This document shows positions 32,620 through 40,977 of a DNA stretch of 64,000 nucleotides, piece after piece. The notes beneath the pieces are model-generated. The model ran no database searches. It was not told the DNA's origin and saw nothing but the letters and a program-made list of their open reading frames with translations. Positions within the stretch are counted from its first letter, which is position 1. The number at the start of each line of letters is the position of its first letter. Made by a program: the position numbers and the translations under genes. The DNA comes from Rhizobium tibeticum (GTDB lineage Bacteria > Pseudomonadota > Alphaproteobacteria > Rhizobiales > Rhizobiaceae), in contig NZ_FOCV01000026.1 in NCBI RefSeq assembly GCF_900110205.1, forward strand, positions 22,737-86,736, written 5' to 3'.

Positions 32620-33321
32620 ATGACCCAGTTTCCTTACAGCACGGCTCTTATCGTCGGTGCAGGCCCTGGCTTCAGCGCGTCGCTTGCACGCCAGCTGACG
32701 GTGCGTGGCGTCAAGGTCGCGCTGGCGGCGCGCAACGTCGACAAGCTGAGCGAACTCGCCGGCGAAACCGGTGCAAGGACCTTTACCGCGGATGCCGCGC
32801 AGCCGGCTTCCGTCGCTGCGCTCTTTGAGTCCGTCGCGAGTGTCATCGGTGATCCTGAGGTCGTCGTCTATAACGCCAGTGGCCGCCTGCGCGGTCCTTT
32901 GACCGAGCTCGACCCCGGGGCTGTCGAACAGGCAATTGCAATTAGCGCCTATGGCGGCTTCCTGATCAGCCAGCAGGCCGCAAAGCGCATGATTCCGCAT
33001 GGGCGTGGCGCGATCCTGTTTACCGGGGCGACGGCGAGCATCAAGGGATATGCTCAGTCCGCCGCCTTTGCCATGGGCAAGTTCGCGCTTCGCGGCCTTG
33101 CTCAGAGCGCTGCCCGCGAGCTGGGGCCGAAGGGAATTCACGTCGCTCACGTCATCATCGACGGCGCCATCCGTTCGAAGACGCGTCGGGAAGACCCGGC
33201 CAAGCCGGATTCGACACTCGATCCCGATGCCATTGCGCAGAGCTACATCGATATCCTGCTGCAGCAGAGGAGCGCCTGGTCGCAGGAAATCGAGGTGCGG
33301 CCGTGGACGGAATCGTTCTGA
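32620..33321 (+). CDS. Short-chain dehydrogenase/reductase, atypical active site
   Basis: A 233-residue SDR-fold protein. The cofactor loop is LIVGAGPGFSASLA instead of the usual TGxxxGIG, the NAG-type motif is YNASGRL, and the catalytic Ser is kept in FTGATASIKG, but the expected Tyr of YxxxK is replaced by Phe (FAMGK) with Lys retained. The C-terminal EIEVRPWTESF fits a subfamily of SDR proteins where, as I recall, the same change is common. Catalysis by the standard mechanism is therefore doubtful. A strong stem-loop follows 52 bp downstream. Confidence 0.88.
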   Translation: MTQFPYSTALIVGAGPGFSASLARQLTVRGVKVALAARNVDKLSELAGETGARTFTADAAQPASVAALFESVASVIGDPEVVVYNASGRLRGPLTELDPGAVEQAIAISAYGGFLISQQAAKRMIPHGRGAILFTGATASIKGYAQSAAFAMGKFALRGLAQSAARELGPKGIHVAHVIIDGAIRSKTRREDPAKPDSTLDPDAIAQSYIDILLQQRSAWSQEIEVRPWTESF

Positions 33322-33665
33322 TACTGGCCTAACATGCCGTTGCCGCCTGCGGTTGCACGCGGAGCGGTGTCGGCCGGTTTCAGCACGGAAACCGGCTGAA
33401 AATCCTGAAAAGTTAAAAAAATCTCACACGGGTTAACGGGTTGTTTACCACGTTTCGTGAAAGGTACCGACTGAGCATTGGCGACCTGCATTCCTTTTTT
33501 TCAGTCTCGCGTTTCATGGGATGCCGCTACGCCGTACAGGTTGCGGAAAGTCTAGTTGATTATCCCTTCATGAGCGGTGCTCTCGTCCGCATCCCAATGC
33601 GGCGCTGACGGAAAAGCCAATGATCGGCCCTGACGAGGGTTCGGACAGACGAAGCGAGCAAGAAG
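33322..33665. other. Intergenic region upstream of podJ
   Basis: 344 bp. It holds the stem-loop at 33373-33396, an A/T-rich part, and TTAA-N7-TTTA (33433-33447), one mismatch from the TTAA-N7-TTAA half-site pair bound by the cell-cycle regulator CtrA. No small gene was recognised. Confidence 0.5.
33373..33396 (+). terminator. Stem-loop after the SDR gene
   Basis: GCCGGTTTC (33373-33381) and GAAACCGGC (33388-33396) form a perfect 9-bp stem with a 6-nt loop, 52 bp after the SDR stop. A T tract does not follow directly, so it may be a Rho-aided end or a processing hairpin, or a remnant of the repeat family that also has an AACCGGTT centre at 8671. Confidence 0.45.
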
Positions 33666-36600
33666 ATGAACGGATCGCGATCAAATTCCCCACGGCATTC
33701 CGACAGGGCGTCGCTCGATGCGCTGAACCGCACCATCGAAGGTCTGGAGGCGAGGATCGAGGGGCTGATCGGCACTGGTGCCCGCGACCAGCGCCAGCGC
33801 CCCCCGGCGCCGGAGCGCGAGAGTTACGCTGATCCTTATGCCGCCCGCGCACCTCATGCCGCCGAAGCGCGGCCGGATCCCTTCGCTGAAATTCGCCAGC
33901 GCCAGCGCATTCTGGAGGCGAGCCGCGAACGCCCGCCGATGCGCGAGCCCGCATCCTACACGCGCGAGCAGCCAGCCTCTTCGCGTGCGCCGCTCCAGGT
34001 TGGCGAACACGCGCCGCGTTCCGCCGCTCCCCAGCCGGCCGCGCCCCAACCGGCCTACCGCGTTGCTGAAGACACCATGACCGAGATCGCGCAGGCGCTC
34101 GTCAATCTTCGCCAGGACCTGAAGCGCGACATCTCTGATGGCGTGACGCGCGAAATGAATGCGCTGCGCGAAGAGATTCGCAGCATCAAGGTCGGGGCGG
34201 AAGACCGCCGCTTCGCCGATGACATCCGCGCCGACATGAGCCGCCTTGCGAGTAGCATCGATCAGCTTGCCGGTCACTCCAATGTGCCTGAGGCGCAAGG
34301 GTTGCGCGGCGAATTCGAAGAGCTGCGCTCGCTGATGGACGGGCTCGCGCGCGAAGATTCAATTCGTCACATGGAGACCCGCTGGGACGGTTTCGAGCAC
34401 CAGCTGCATTCACTCGACACGGCCGGCCTGCAGGAAGAACTCGTGGCGTTTGCCTACCGGCTCGACGACATCAAGCGCCATATCGGCGGCATGGGCGAAA
34501 GCCCGGCCGTGCGGGCGCTGGAAGACAAGCTTATCTCCATCGCGACGGCGATGGAGCAGTTCGGCAGCATGATCCAGCCGCACGACCGAGCGATGGCCGA
34601 GCAGTTTGCGGCGATGGATAGCCGCCTCGACGAAATCAGCCGCGCAATAGCGGCAACCGGTCGCACCGCCGCCAGCGGCGATCCGGCCATGATGCATCGC
34701 CTCGAAGGCCGCCTCAACGCCCTGGGCGAACAGATCGATATGATGGGCCACAGCGTCGCGAGCCGCGCGGCGCCGGCCGATGGCCTGGCGGACCGCCTTG
34801 AAACCCTGACGCTGCGCGTCGAGGAACTCGCCAATGCCGAGGCCACCTCGCGCCTCGACGAGCGCCTGGAGCACCTGTCCTATCTACTCGAGCGGAGCCA
34901 CAAGGCTGCGCCGCAGCCGGAGTTGACGGGCGCGCTTGCCGACATCTCGCGCAAGATCGATGCGCTCGAGGTCGGCTCGGTCAACGACGCACTCGCGCAG
35001 CGCCTTGACTATCTGGCGCGCCGCATCGACGAGATGGATTTCCAGCCGCTTCAGCCCGTCGCCGCTCCCGTGGACGATAGCGCCTTCCGCCGCATCGAAA
35101 ATCGGCTCGGCGATATCGTCGCGCGCCTGGAGGAAAGCACCGCCGCACCGGCGGCCGATCCATATGCGCTGAAGAACCTCGAAGACCAGATCGCAAACCT
35201 GTCGGCGCTGATGAGCGAACCGCGGCCCGCGGCCGAGCTGCCGGCGGAGTTCGACCGCCGCATGGGCGCGATCGAAGACTACATGGCAACCAGCGACGAA
35301 TATATCATCGAGGCTGCCCGCCAGGCGGCCGAAGCGGTGGTGGAGGCCTATGCGAGAAGCGGCGCTCTGCAGGGCGGTGCGCCGGCTGCGGCGGATATGT
35401 CGGCGCTCAATGCGCTTGCCGAAGACTTGCGCCAGCTCGAGGACCTCAGCCGCAGCAGCGACGAGCGCACACACAGGACCTTTCAGGCCCTGCACGAAAC
35501 GCTTGTCCAGATCGCCGAGCGGTTGGACACTATGGAAGACCGCGCTGTCGCAAGGCCGGCCTCTCGGATGCCGGCCGCCGATGTCGAATTCGCAGTCGAT
35601 ACCTATGCGATGATGCAGGCCGGCGCCGACGATGCGCAGAAGCCGGCGGTGTTCGGAACCCGCGCCCCGGCGAGCCGTCAGCTCGAGGTCGCCGAAGAGG
35701 CGCCCGCCGTGCCGGTCATGGCCGCAACCGATACCAGTGCGATCGCGATCGAGGCCGCGACGAAGCCGGCATCTTCTGCAGGTCCCTCGAAGGGCAGCCT
35801 GCTTGCCGGCCTCGGCAAGCGTCTGCTGCCGAGCAAGAAGGCAAAGGTTCAGACCGCCGCCGCTGAACGCACGCTTATTGATCCTGCTCCTTCCATCGAT
35901 CCCGTCGACGTGATGCCGCCAGAAGCCGCCAATGAGCCGCTCGAGCCAGGCTCGGGTGCGCCGGACATCAAGAAGATCCTGGAGCGTGTGCGTGCCAGCC
36001 AGAACGCTGTGCGGACGAACGTCAAGCCGGCGACCGAAAACGAGCGCGCCGACTACATTGCTGCTGCCCGCCGCGCCGCACAAGCCGCGGCGCTGGAAAC
36101 CGAACCGAGCGCAAAGTCGCAGCCCGTCAAGGCCGAGAAGAAGGCAAAGGACAAGGATGCGGTGAAGGGTAGTGCTTTCTCGCGCTTCCGCCGTCCGATC
36201 CTGCTTGCCGTCGGTGCCGTGCTGCTGGCGATCATGGCGTTCCCGCTTGCCCGCACGCTGACAAGCGGCCAACCGGCGCCGTCCGCCGAAGTTGCGGTAC
36301 TGACGGATGCGTCCAGCAATGCCCTGCCGCCCGACAGCGAAACGGCACCGGACCAGGCCGAAGCGAACGCTCCGGAAGTCCCGGCCGCAAAAGCCCCGCT
36401 CGCGCCGCTTGCAAGCGCCGATCCGATACCCGCGCCGGCAGAACCCGACCACTTGACGGCAACCGCGCCACTGAATGGCGATGCGGCCGCCCCGCTCGCG
36501 CCGTCCGGCACCTCGCAGGACGCATCCGGCTTCGTCGCCAAGGATATGGCTCCGGTGACCGCCGCCATGGCTACCGCGCCCGCCGCCCCGGCCACGGAAA

Positions 36601-37484
36601 CAGCAGGTATTGCCATTCCCGATGTCGTGCAGCCGAAGTCGCTTGCCGATGCCGCCAAGAGCGGCGATGCGTTGGCGCTCTTTGAGATCGGCGCTCGCTA
36701 TAGCGAAGGCCGCGCCGGCATCACCGTCGATCCAAAGGAGGCGGTAAGCTGGTATCAGCTCGCTGCGGATAAGGGCTTCGCGCCGGCCGAATACCGTCTC
36801 GGCAACATTTACGAGAAGGGCACGGGTATCGATCGCGATATCGCAAAGGCGAGGCAGTATTACGAGCAGGCGGCAAACCAGGGCAACGCCAGCGCGATGC
36901 ACAATCTCGCCGTGCTGTACGCCTCCGGCGCGCTTGGCCAGCAGGACTACAAGGCGGCTGCAGACTGGTTCGTCAAGGCGGCCAATCTCGGCATCACCGA
37001 CAGCCAGTTCAATCTGGCGATCCTTTGCGCCCGCGGCAATGGCGTCGCGCAGGATCTGACTGAGTCCTACAAGTGGTTCGCGATTGCCGCCAAGGGCGGT
37101 GACAAGGACGCGTCACAGAAGCGTGACGAGGTCGCCAACGCCATGAAGCCGGATCAGTTGCAGACGGCGCGCGCCAAGGCCGATCTCTGGAAGGCTGCAC
37201 CGCTCGATAGCAAGGCGAATGGCGTGGACGTCCCCGATGAATGGGTCGGCAATGCCACCAAGACCTCGACCGTCGACATGAAGAAGGCGATCCGCAACAT
37301 CCAGGCGATCCTCAACAACAACGGCTTCGACGCCGGCCAGCCGGACGGCGAGATGGGCGCGAAGACCGTCGCGGCGATCAAGACCTTCCAGAAGTCGATC
37401 GGCCAGGAGCCCAGCGGCAAGATCAACGACGTTACGGTGAAGGCGCTGCTGGAGCGCAACAAGGGCCCTGCCACCAAGGTCTGA
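33666..37484 (+). CDS. podJ: PodJ-type polar organising protein (coiled coil, TM, Sel1, PG-binding)
   Basis: A 1272-residue membrane protein. Residues 1-~660 are mostly charged helices with many heptad-like LxxRxxE stretches (cytoplasmic coiled coil); ~670-830 are Ala/Pro-rich. A single membrane helix lies near 842-860 (RPILLAVGAVLLAIMAF). Outside follow a Pro/Ala-rich linker, Sel1 repeats near 990-1155 (ALFEIGARYSEGRAG; AEYRLGNIYEKGTG; AMHNLAVLYASGALG) and a C-terminal peptidoglycan-binding domain near 1200-1266 (AILNNNGFDAGQPDG; AIKTFQKSIG). This order matches PodJ of Caulobacter and its rhizobial homologues, which mark the cell pole and affect division and motility. A 344-bp leader precedes it. 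Confidence 0.9.
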   Translation: MNGSRSNSPRHSDRASLDALNRTIEGLEARIEGLIGTGARDQRQRPPAPERESYADPYAARAPHAAEARPDPFAEIRQRQRILEASRERPPMREPASYTREQPASSRAPLQVGEHAPRSAAPQPAAPQPAYRVAEDTMTEIAQALVNLRQDLKRDISDGVTREMNALREEIRSIKVGAEDRRFADDIRADMSRLASSIDQLAGHSNVPEAQGLRGEFEELRSLMDGLAREDSIRHMETRWDGFEHQLHSLDTAGLQEELVAFAYRLDDIKRHIGGMGESPAVRALEDKLISIATAMEQFGSMIQPHDRAMAEQFAAMDSRLDEISRAIAATGRTAASGDPAMMHRLEGRLNALGEQIDMMGHSVASRAAPADGLADRLETLTLRVEELANAEATSRLDERLEHLSYLLERSHKAAPQPELTGALADISRKIDALEVGSVNDALAQRLDYLARRIDEMDFQPLQPVAAPVDDSAFRRIENRLGDIVARLEESTAAPAADPYALKNLEDQIANLSALMSEPRPAAELPAEFDRRMGAIEDYMATSDEYIIEAARQAAEAVVEAYARSGALQGGAPAAADMSALNALAEDLRQLEDLSRSSDERTHRTFQALHETLVQIAERLDTMEDRAVARPASRMPAADVEFAVDTYAMMQAGADDAQKPAVFGTRAPASRQLEVAEEAPAVPVMAATDTSAIAIEAATKPASSAGPSKGSLLAGLGKRLLPSKKAKVQTAAAERTLIDPAPSIDPVDVMPPEAANEPLEPGSGAPDIKKILERVRASQNAVRTNVKPATENERADYIAAARRAAQAAALETEPSAKSQPVKAEKKAKDKDAVKGSAFSRFRRPILLAVGAVLLAIMAFPLARTLTSGQPAPSAEVAVLTDASSNALPPDSETAPDQAEANAPEVPAAKAPLAPLASADPIPAPAEPDHLTATAPLNGDAAAPLAPSGTSQDASGFVAKDMAPVTAAMATAPAAPATETAGIAIPDVVQPKSLADAAKSGDALALFEIGARYSEGRAGITVDPKEAVSWYQLAADKGFAPAEYRLGNIYEKGTGIDRDIAKARQYYEQAANQGNASAMHNLAVLYASGALGQQDYKAAADWFVKAANLGITDSQFNLAILCARGNGVAQDLTESYKWFAIAAKGGDKDASQKRDEVANAMKPDQLQTARAKADLWKAAPLDSKANGVDVPDEWVGNATKTSTVDMKKAIRNIQAILNNNGFDAGQPDGEMGAKTVAAIKTFQKSIGQEPSGKINDVTVKALLERNKGPATKV

Positions 37485-37598
37485 CCAGAGCCTGTTGCCA
37501 TCTCCCATGCAGCGCGTGGGGATCGATGTGACAGTCCTGCAGGGGTCCGTCGGATGCCTCTTGAGGCAGCGTAAGCGGCCGAAAGCTCGCCTCTCCCG

Positions 37599-37623
37599 CG
37601 CGCGGGACTGAACGCGCGGGACT
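37599..37623 (+). repeat. 11-bp direct repeat downstream of podJ
   Basis: CGCGCGGGACT occurs at 37599-37609 and 37613-37623, separated by GAA. The first copy is also part of the palindrome CCCGCGCGCGGG. Meaning unknown. Confidence 0.6.
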
Positions 37624-37641
37624 CAAGCAGAATAAATTTCG

Positions 37642-37659
37642 CACCGCGCGGGTGTTTTT
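37642..37659 (+). terminator. Possible intrinsic terminator downstream of podJ
   Basis: CACC (37642-37645) and GGTG (37651-37654) around GCGCG form a short GC stem followed at once by five T residues (37655-37659), about 160 bp after the podJ stop. The stem is short. Confidence 0.4.
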
Positions 37660-37773
37660 CCGAAAATGCTATTTGCAAAATATTGCAACTATGATTCTTC
37701 TTGCTGCGTGAGTGCCCTGCGTGTCGTGATTCGTGAATGTCTTTGATGCTGAATGATTTGGCGGAGATTCCGA

Positions 37774-37989
37774 ATGATAGGTCTTGATATTGAGAGTTGG
37801 GCGCTGACGCGAGCGCACCATATAGTCCTCAATGAGGGATTGAATCTTGCGAAGGCGGCGCAGGATCTGGATCGAAAGCGGTCGCGCACATTGGTTTACG
37901 AGCTTCAGAAAGTCATAGCCGCCGCCATCCTTGAAGCGCATGCAGCCTCGATGAACGCCGGCAGCCTTCAGGCCGGCCAGGAGACCTAG
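37774..37989 (+). CDS. Small hypothetical protein
   Basis: A 71-residue helical protein (MIGLDIESWALTRAHHIVLN, then LNLAKAAQDLDRKRSRTLVYELQKVIAAAILEAH split across two helices). GGAG lies seven bases upstream of the ATG, which favours a real gene; the in-frame start at 37753 has no such site. No domain recognised. LAKAAQDLDRKRSRTLVYEL could be a short DNA-binding helix pair, but that is only an impression. It stands alone between podJ and the marR gene. Confidence 0.5.
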   Translation: MIGLDIESWALTRAHHIVLNEGLNLAKAAQDLDRKRSRTLVYELQKVIAAAILEAHAASMNAGSLQAGQET

Positions 37990-38080
37990 TTCACAGGGAT
38001 AAACCCGGCGACTGCTCGCGTCTTTTCCAGCAGATCTGCATAGGCAAATTGCTTCAGGCCGATTGGACGGTATAGCGGGC

Positions 38081-38581
38081 CTATGCCTTGCCGGTTTCCG
38101 CATCGAGGGTTTCGATCAGTCGGGTCATCACGCCTCGGGCTGCCTCGAGCTCCGCGGGGGTGAAAGACTGTCCGAGCCTGTCGGCCCAGTCTGCCTGCGC
38201 CGCCTCGATCGCGGCGAGGCGGGCATCGCCCTCATTCGTCAATTTCACCAGCTTGGCGCGCCGATGCTGCGGATTGTCGACGTAGCTGATCAGCCTGTCA
38301 GCCTCCAGCGTATCCGCCAGCCGTTGCACGCCCTGCCGGGCAACCCCAAGTAGCCGGGCGATCTGTGCGACGGAATGCGTTCCGCTTTGAGCACCCGCAA
38401 GCACCTGCCAGCGGGCGCTCGTCTGCCCGGCCGGCCTCGCCAAGTCGTCGCCGGCAGCGGTCAGCCGGCCGGCGAGCCGCAATGCGGTGATGGCGAACAG
38501 CGAGAAGGCATCGCCTTTGGCGCTCCGCTTCGGGCGATTTCGGTTGACAACATGTTGTCGCTTATGTATTTCGTCAAGCAT
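38081..38581 (-). CDS. MarR family transcriptional regulator
   Basis: A 166-residue winged-helix protein: ALRLAGRLTAAGDDLARPAG, then SARWQVLAGAQSGTHSVAQIARLLGVARQGVQRLADTLE-type helix-turn-helix (residues ~55-93) and the wing DRLISYVDNPQHRRAKLVKLT. It is divergent from the GFA gene 55 bp away. Two TGACAACAT palindromes lie there: one covers its start codon and one lies inside its first 13 codons, so it probably represses itself and the GFA gene. Confidence 0.9.
   Translation of the reverse strand: MLDEIHKRQHVVNRNRPKRSAKGDAFSLFAITALRLAGRLTAAGDDLARPAGQTSARWQVLAGAQSGTHSVAQIARLLGVARQGVQRLADTLEADRLISYVDNPQHRRAKLVKLTNEGDARLAAIEAAQADWADRLGQSFTPAELEAARGVMTRLIETLDAETGKA
38546..38559. promoter_or_regulatory. 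MarR operator candidate 1 (inside the marR 5' end)
   Basis: GACAACATGTTGTC is a perfect 14-bp palindrome within codons 8-12 of the marR gene, 36 bp centre-to-centre from the related site at 38581. A TTGACA (38545-38550) overlaps it and could be the -35 of a promoter running towards the GFA gene. Confidence 0.65.
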
Positions 38582-38596
38582 GACAACATATTGTCA
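38581..38596. promoter_or_regulatory. MarR operator candidate 2
   Basis: TGACAACATATTGTCA is a 16-bp near-perfect palindrome sharing TGACAACAT with site 1. It overlaps the first base of the marR start codon and ends 40 bp before the GFA start. Two matching sites 36 bp apart strongly suggest a specific regulator. Confidence 0.7.
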
Positions 38597-38636
38597 TAGT
38601 CGAGCAGCCTTGCAAAGAGCTGGAGGAGGAATTTCC

Positions 38637-39041
38637 ATGAAGAAAACCTACACGGGCAGCTGCCATTGCGGCAAAATCCGCTACGAGGTCGATGCCGATC
38701 TCCAAGCGGGCACCGGCCGCTGCAATTGCTCGGTCTGCGGCAAGCGGCGCTATTGGGGCGCAATCGTGAAACCCGAAGACTTTCGCCTGCTGTGCGAGGA
38801 GACGGCGGCGGGCGACTATCAATTCGCATCGATGAGCGGCCATCACCGCTTCTGCACGACGTGCGGCCTGCATGCCTACGGGCACGGGCATATTCCCGAG
38901 ATCGGCGGCGACTACTTTTCGATCAATATCGCTTGCCTCGACGACATATCGCCGGAGGAGCTGGCCGCGCTGCCCATCCGCTACATGGATGGGCGTCACG
39001 ACAACTGGTGGAACGAGCCGGCGGTGACGAGCTACCTCTAG
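38637..39041 (+). CDS. GFA family protein (glutathione-dependent formaldehyde-activating-like)
   Basis: A 134-residue zinc protein. Cysteine ligands are in GSCHCGKIRYEV (Cys9, Cys11), RCNCSVCGKR (Cys29, Cys31, Cys34) and FCTTCGLHAYGHGH. This is the GFA/CENP-V fold; the name enzyme condenses formaldehyde with glutathione, but most members have unknown roles. The ATG at 38637 follows GGAGGAGGA. It is divergent from marR and very likely its target; its stop overlaps that of the convergent MFS gene by 4 bp. Confidence 0.93.
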   Translation: MKKTYTGSCHCGKIRYEVDADLQAGTGRCNCSVCGKRRYWGAIVKPEDFRLLCEETAAGDYQFASMSGHHRFCTTCGLHAYGHGHIPEIGGDYFSINIACLDDISPEELAALPIRYMDGRHDNWWNEPAVTSYL

Positions 39042-40243
39042 CCGCAGGCCGGCAGTCTCGCAGCCCTGCTGCGCTCGGCGCGGAGACCGAGCAGCCCGGC
39101 GCCGGTCACCAGAATGATCGCCGTTGCATAGAGGTCGGTGGTCAGTTGGTAGCCAAGCGATTTGACCAGGAAGCCGGCGAGGATGGCTGGGAGGCTGAAA
39201 GCCAGATAGCTCTGGATATAAAAAGCGGACAACAGACCGGCGCGCTCGTCGGCCTTGGCGAGCGGCATGATCGTGCCGATTGAACCAAGGAAGTTTGTTC
39301 CGAACCCGGCTCCCGTCAGGAATGTGCCGATCAGCAGCAACGGCACGGCGCCGAGGTGGACGCCGCCGACCACTGTCAGAATGCCAAGCGTGGTCGCGGC
39401 TGTGCCGAAACCGAGGTTGGCCGTGCCGGACTTGCTGCGCCTGAGATAGACAGCAACCGCCCCGGACACCATCAGCGCTGTCACGATCGCCCCGCCCGTC
39501 AGTGGGGCCTGGCTGCCCGTCGTGCTGGCGACCAGCGAAGGAACCAGGGAGAGGTAGAAGCCGCCGAGCGTCCAATTGCCGATGTTGATCGGCGTCACCA
39601 AGGCGAGCGGGCGCTTGACCTGCGGCGGAATCGAGATCGTCGGCTTCAGAGAGTTCCAGAATCCCGGCCGCCGGCCACCGGTCTCGCTCGTCGCCCAGAT
39701 GGCGCCGGCCTGTCCGACGAAGGCAGCGAGCAGGATGGCGTAGACGAGGTGAAGCGGGAAAGGTCCGTATTGGATCAAGGCGCTGGTGCCGATGGCGCCA
39801 ACGGCCATGCCGGAGAGCGGCGCGATGGAGTTGACGAGCTGTCCCTTCGCCCGGTCGATGTCCACAAGTGCCGCGCCGATCGAAGCGCCGGCGATGCCCG
39901 TTGCCAGGCCCTGCACGATCCGCGCTGCAATCAACCAGCCGGGGCCGCTGGCAACGACGAACAGCGCCATGGCGATGATTTCCAAAACGAGCGCGGTGAA
40001 GATTACCGGCTTGCGGCCAAGGTGGTCGGAGATCGAGCCGGCAATCAGCAGCGCCACAAGAAGAGCGAAGGCATAGACCGCGAAGATCACCGTGATCAGC
40101 ACCGGAGAAAGGGCGAGGTTTTCTTGATAGATCCGGTAGAGCGGCGTAGGTGCTGCCGAAGCGCCGAAGAAGGTCGCCAGCGTGATCGCGTGGAAAGGGA
40201 TCGGATTGCGCGAGGTCGTTGTGGAATTGGCGGCGCGGAACAT
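39038..40243 (-). CDS. MFS transporter
   Basis: A 401-residue inner-membrane protein with twelve hydrophobic segments. Motif A between helices 2 and 3 is GSISDHLGRKPVI, and RIVQGLATGIAGAS is the motif around helix 4. The SAAPTPLYRIYQE start is typical of a drug/metabolite exporter group. It is divergent from a TetR-type regulator 134 bp away, so efflux of a toxic or signalling compound that acts as TetR ligand is a reasonable guess. The stop overlaps the GFA stop by 4 bp. Confidence 0.92.
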   Translation of the reverse strand: MFRAANSTTTSRNPIPFHAITLATFFGASAAPTPLYRIYQENLALSPVLITVIFAVYAFALLVALLIAGSISDHLGRKPVIFTALVLEIIAMALFVVASGPGWLIAARIVQGLATGIAGASIGAALVDIDRAKGQLVNSIAPLSGMAVGAIGTSALIQYGPFPLHLVYAILLAAFVGQAGAIWATSETGGRRPGFWNSLKPTISIPPQVKRPLALVTPINIGNWTLGGFYLSLVPSLVASTTGSQAPLTGGAIVTALMVSGAVAVYLRRSKSGTANLGFGTAATTLGILTVVGGVHLGAVPLLLIGTFLTGAGFGTNFLGSIGTIMPLAKADERAGLLSAFYIQSYLAFSLPAILAGFLVKSLGYQLTTDLYATAIILVTGAGLLGLRAERSRAARLPACG

Positions 40244-40303
40244 ATTTAAGCCTCTTAAAGCTAATTCGTTGCGTTAGCCATGTAGGTCGATCCGACGCTA
40301 AAA

Positions 40304-40316
40304 GCAAATAATTTGC
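40304..40316. promoter_or_regulatory. Palindrome between the MFS and tetR genes
   Basis: GCAAAT-A-ATTTGC (40304-40316) is a perfect palindrome between the divergent genes, 61 bp from the tetR start. A second inverted pair, GCTAA (40260-40264) with TTAGC (40274-40278), lies nearer the MFS start. Either may be the TetR operator. Confidence 0.45.
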
Positions 40317-40377
40317 ATTAAAGGATCGGTCAAAGATTCTGAACCATGCGCCGGGACGGGAAGACAGGACGTTAGAA

Positions 40378-40977
40378 ATGGCAGCAAAGGAAAATCTCCG
40401 ACCGGGTGGTCGCAGTGCCAGGGTGCAGGCTTCGGTGCACCAGGCGGTGCGCGCGCTGCTTGCAGGCATGGACCGTGCCGATGTCACGATCCCACTGATT
40501 GCCGCGAAGGCCGGCGTCACCCCATCGACGATCTACCGTCGCTGGGGTGACCTGCAGGAGTTGCTGGCGGACGTCGCGGTCGAGCGCCTGCGCCCCGATA
40601 TGCAGCCGATCGACAGCGGCAGCGGCAGGGGAGACCTGGAAGCCTGGGCGGAGCAATTTGCCGAGGAGATGTCCTCCGGCGTCGGACGCGAGATGATCCG
40701 CGACGTGCTGGCCGCGCAAGACAATGCCAACGCCTGCAAGTGCTGTGCTTTCACCCGCGAGCAGATGGAACTGCTGAGCGAGCGGGCGCTTGCACGCGGC
40801 GAGCCCTTTCCGCCGGTCGATGCGGTGATGGATCAGGTTGTTGCGCCGATTATCTACCGAATTCTATTCGGCGATGTGCCGAGCGCAGAACGGGTGCGCA
40901 GCCTCGTGGCCGACGTGATGACGAAGGACATGGACGTCACTCAGCCGCCGCGCGCTTCTGCGCAGAAATCTGCGTGA
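40378..40977 (+). CDS. TetR/AcrR family transcriptional regulator
   Basis: A 199-residue regulator with an N-terminal helix-turn-helix (SVHQAVRALLAGMDRADVTI, then LIAAKAGVTPSTIYRRWGDLQELL) and a helical ligand domain ending with a TetR C-terminal segment (VVAPIIYRILFGDVPS). NACKCCAFTRE gives three cysteines close together. It probably represses the divergent MFS exporter. Its last 41 bp overlap the end of the hybrid kinase gene on the other strand. Confidence 0.92.
   Translation: MAAKENLRPGGRSARVQASVHQAVRALLAGMDRADVTIPLIAAKAGVTPSTIYRRWGDLQELLADVAVERLRPDMQPIDSGSGRGDLEAWAEQFAEEMSSGVGREMIRDVLAAQDNANACKCCAFTREQMELLSERALARGEPFPPVDAVMDQVVAPIIYRILFGDVPSAERVRSLVADVMTKDMDVTQPPRASAQKSA

Noticed and set aside
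34884..36902. 672-codon minus-strand frame inside podJ
   Set aside because: Shadow of the repetitive, GC-rich podJ gene; the protein is Arg/Gly-rich with no recognisable domain.
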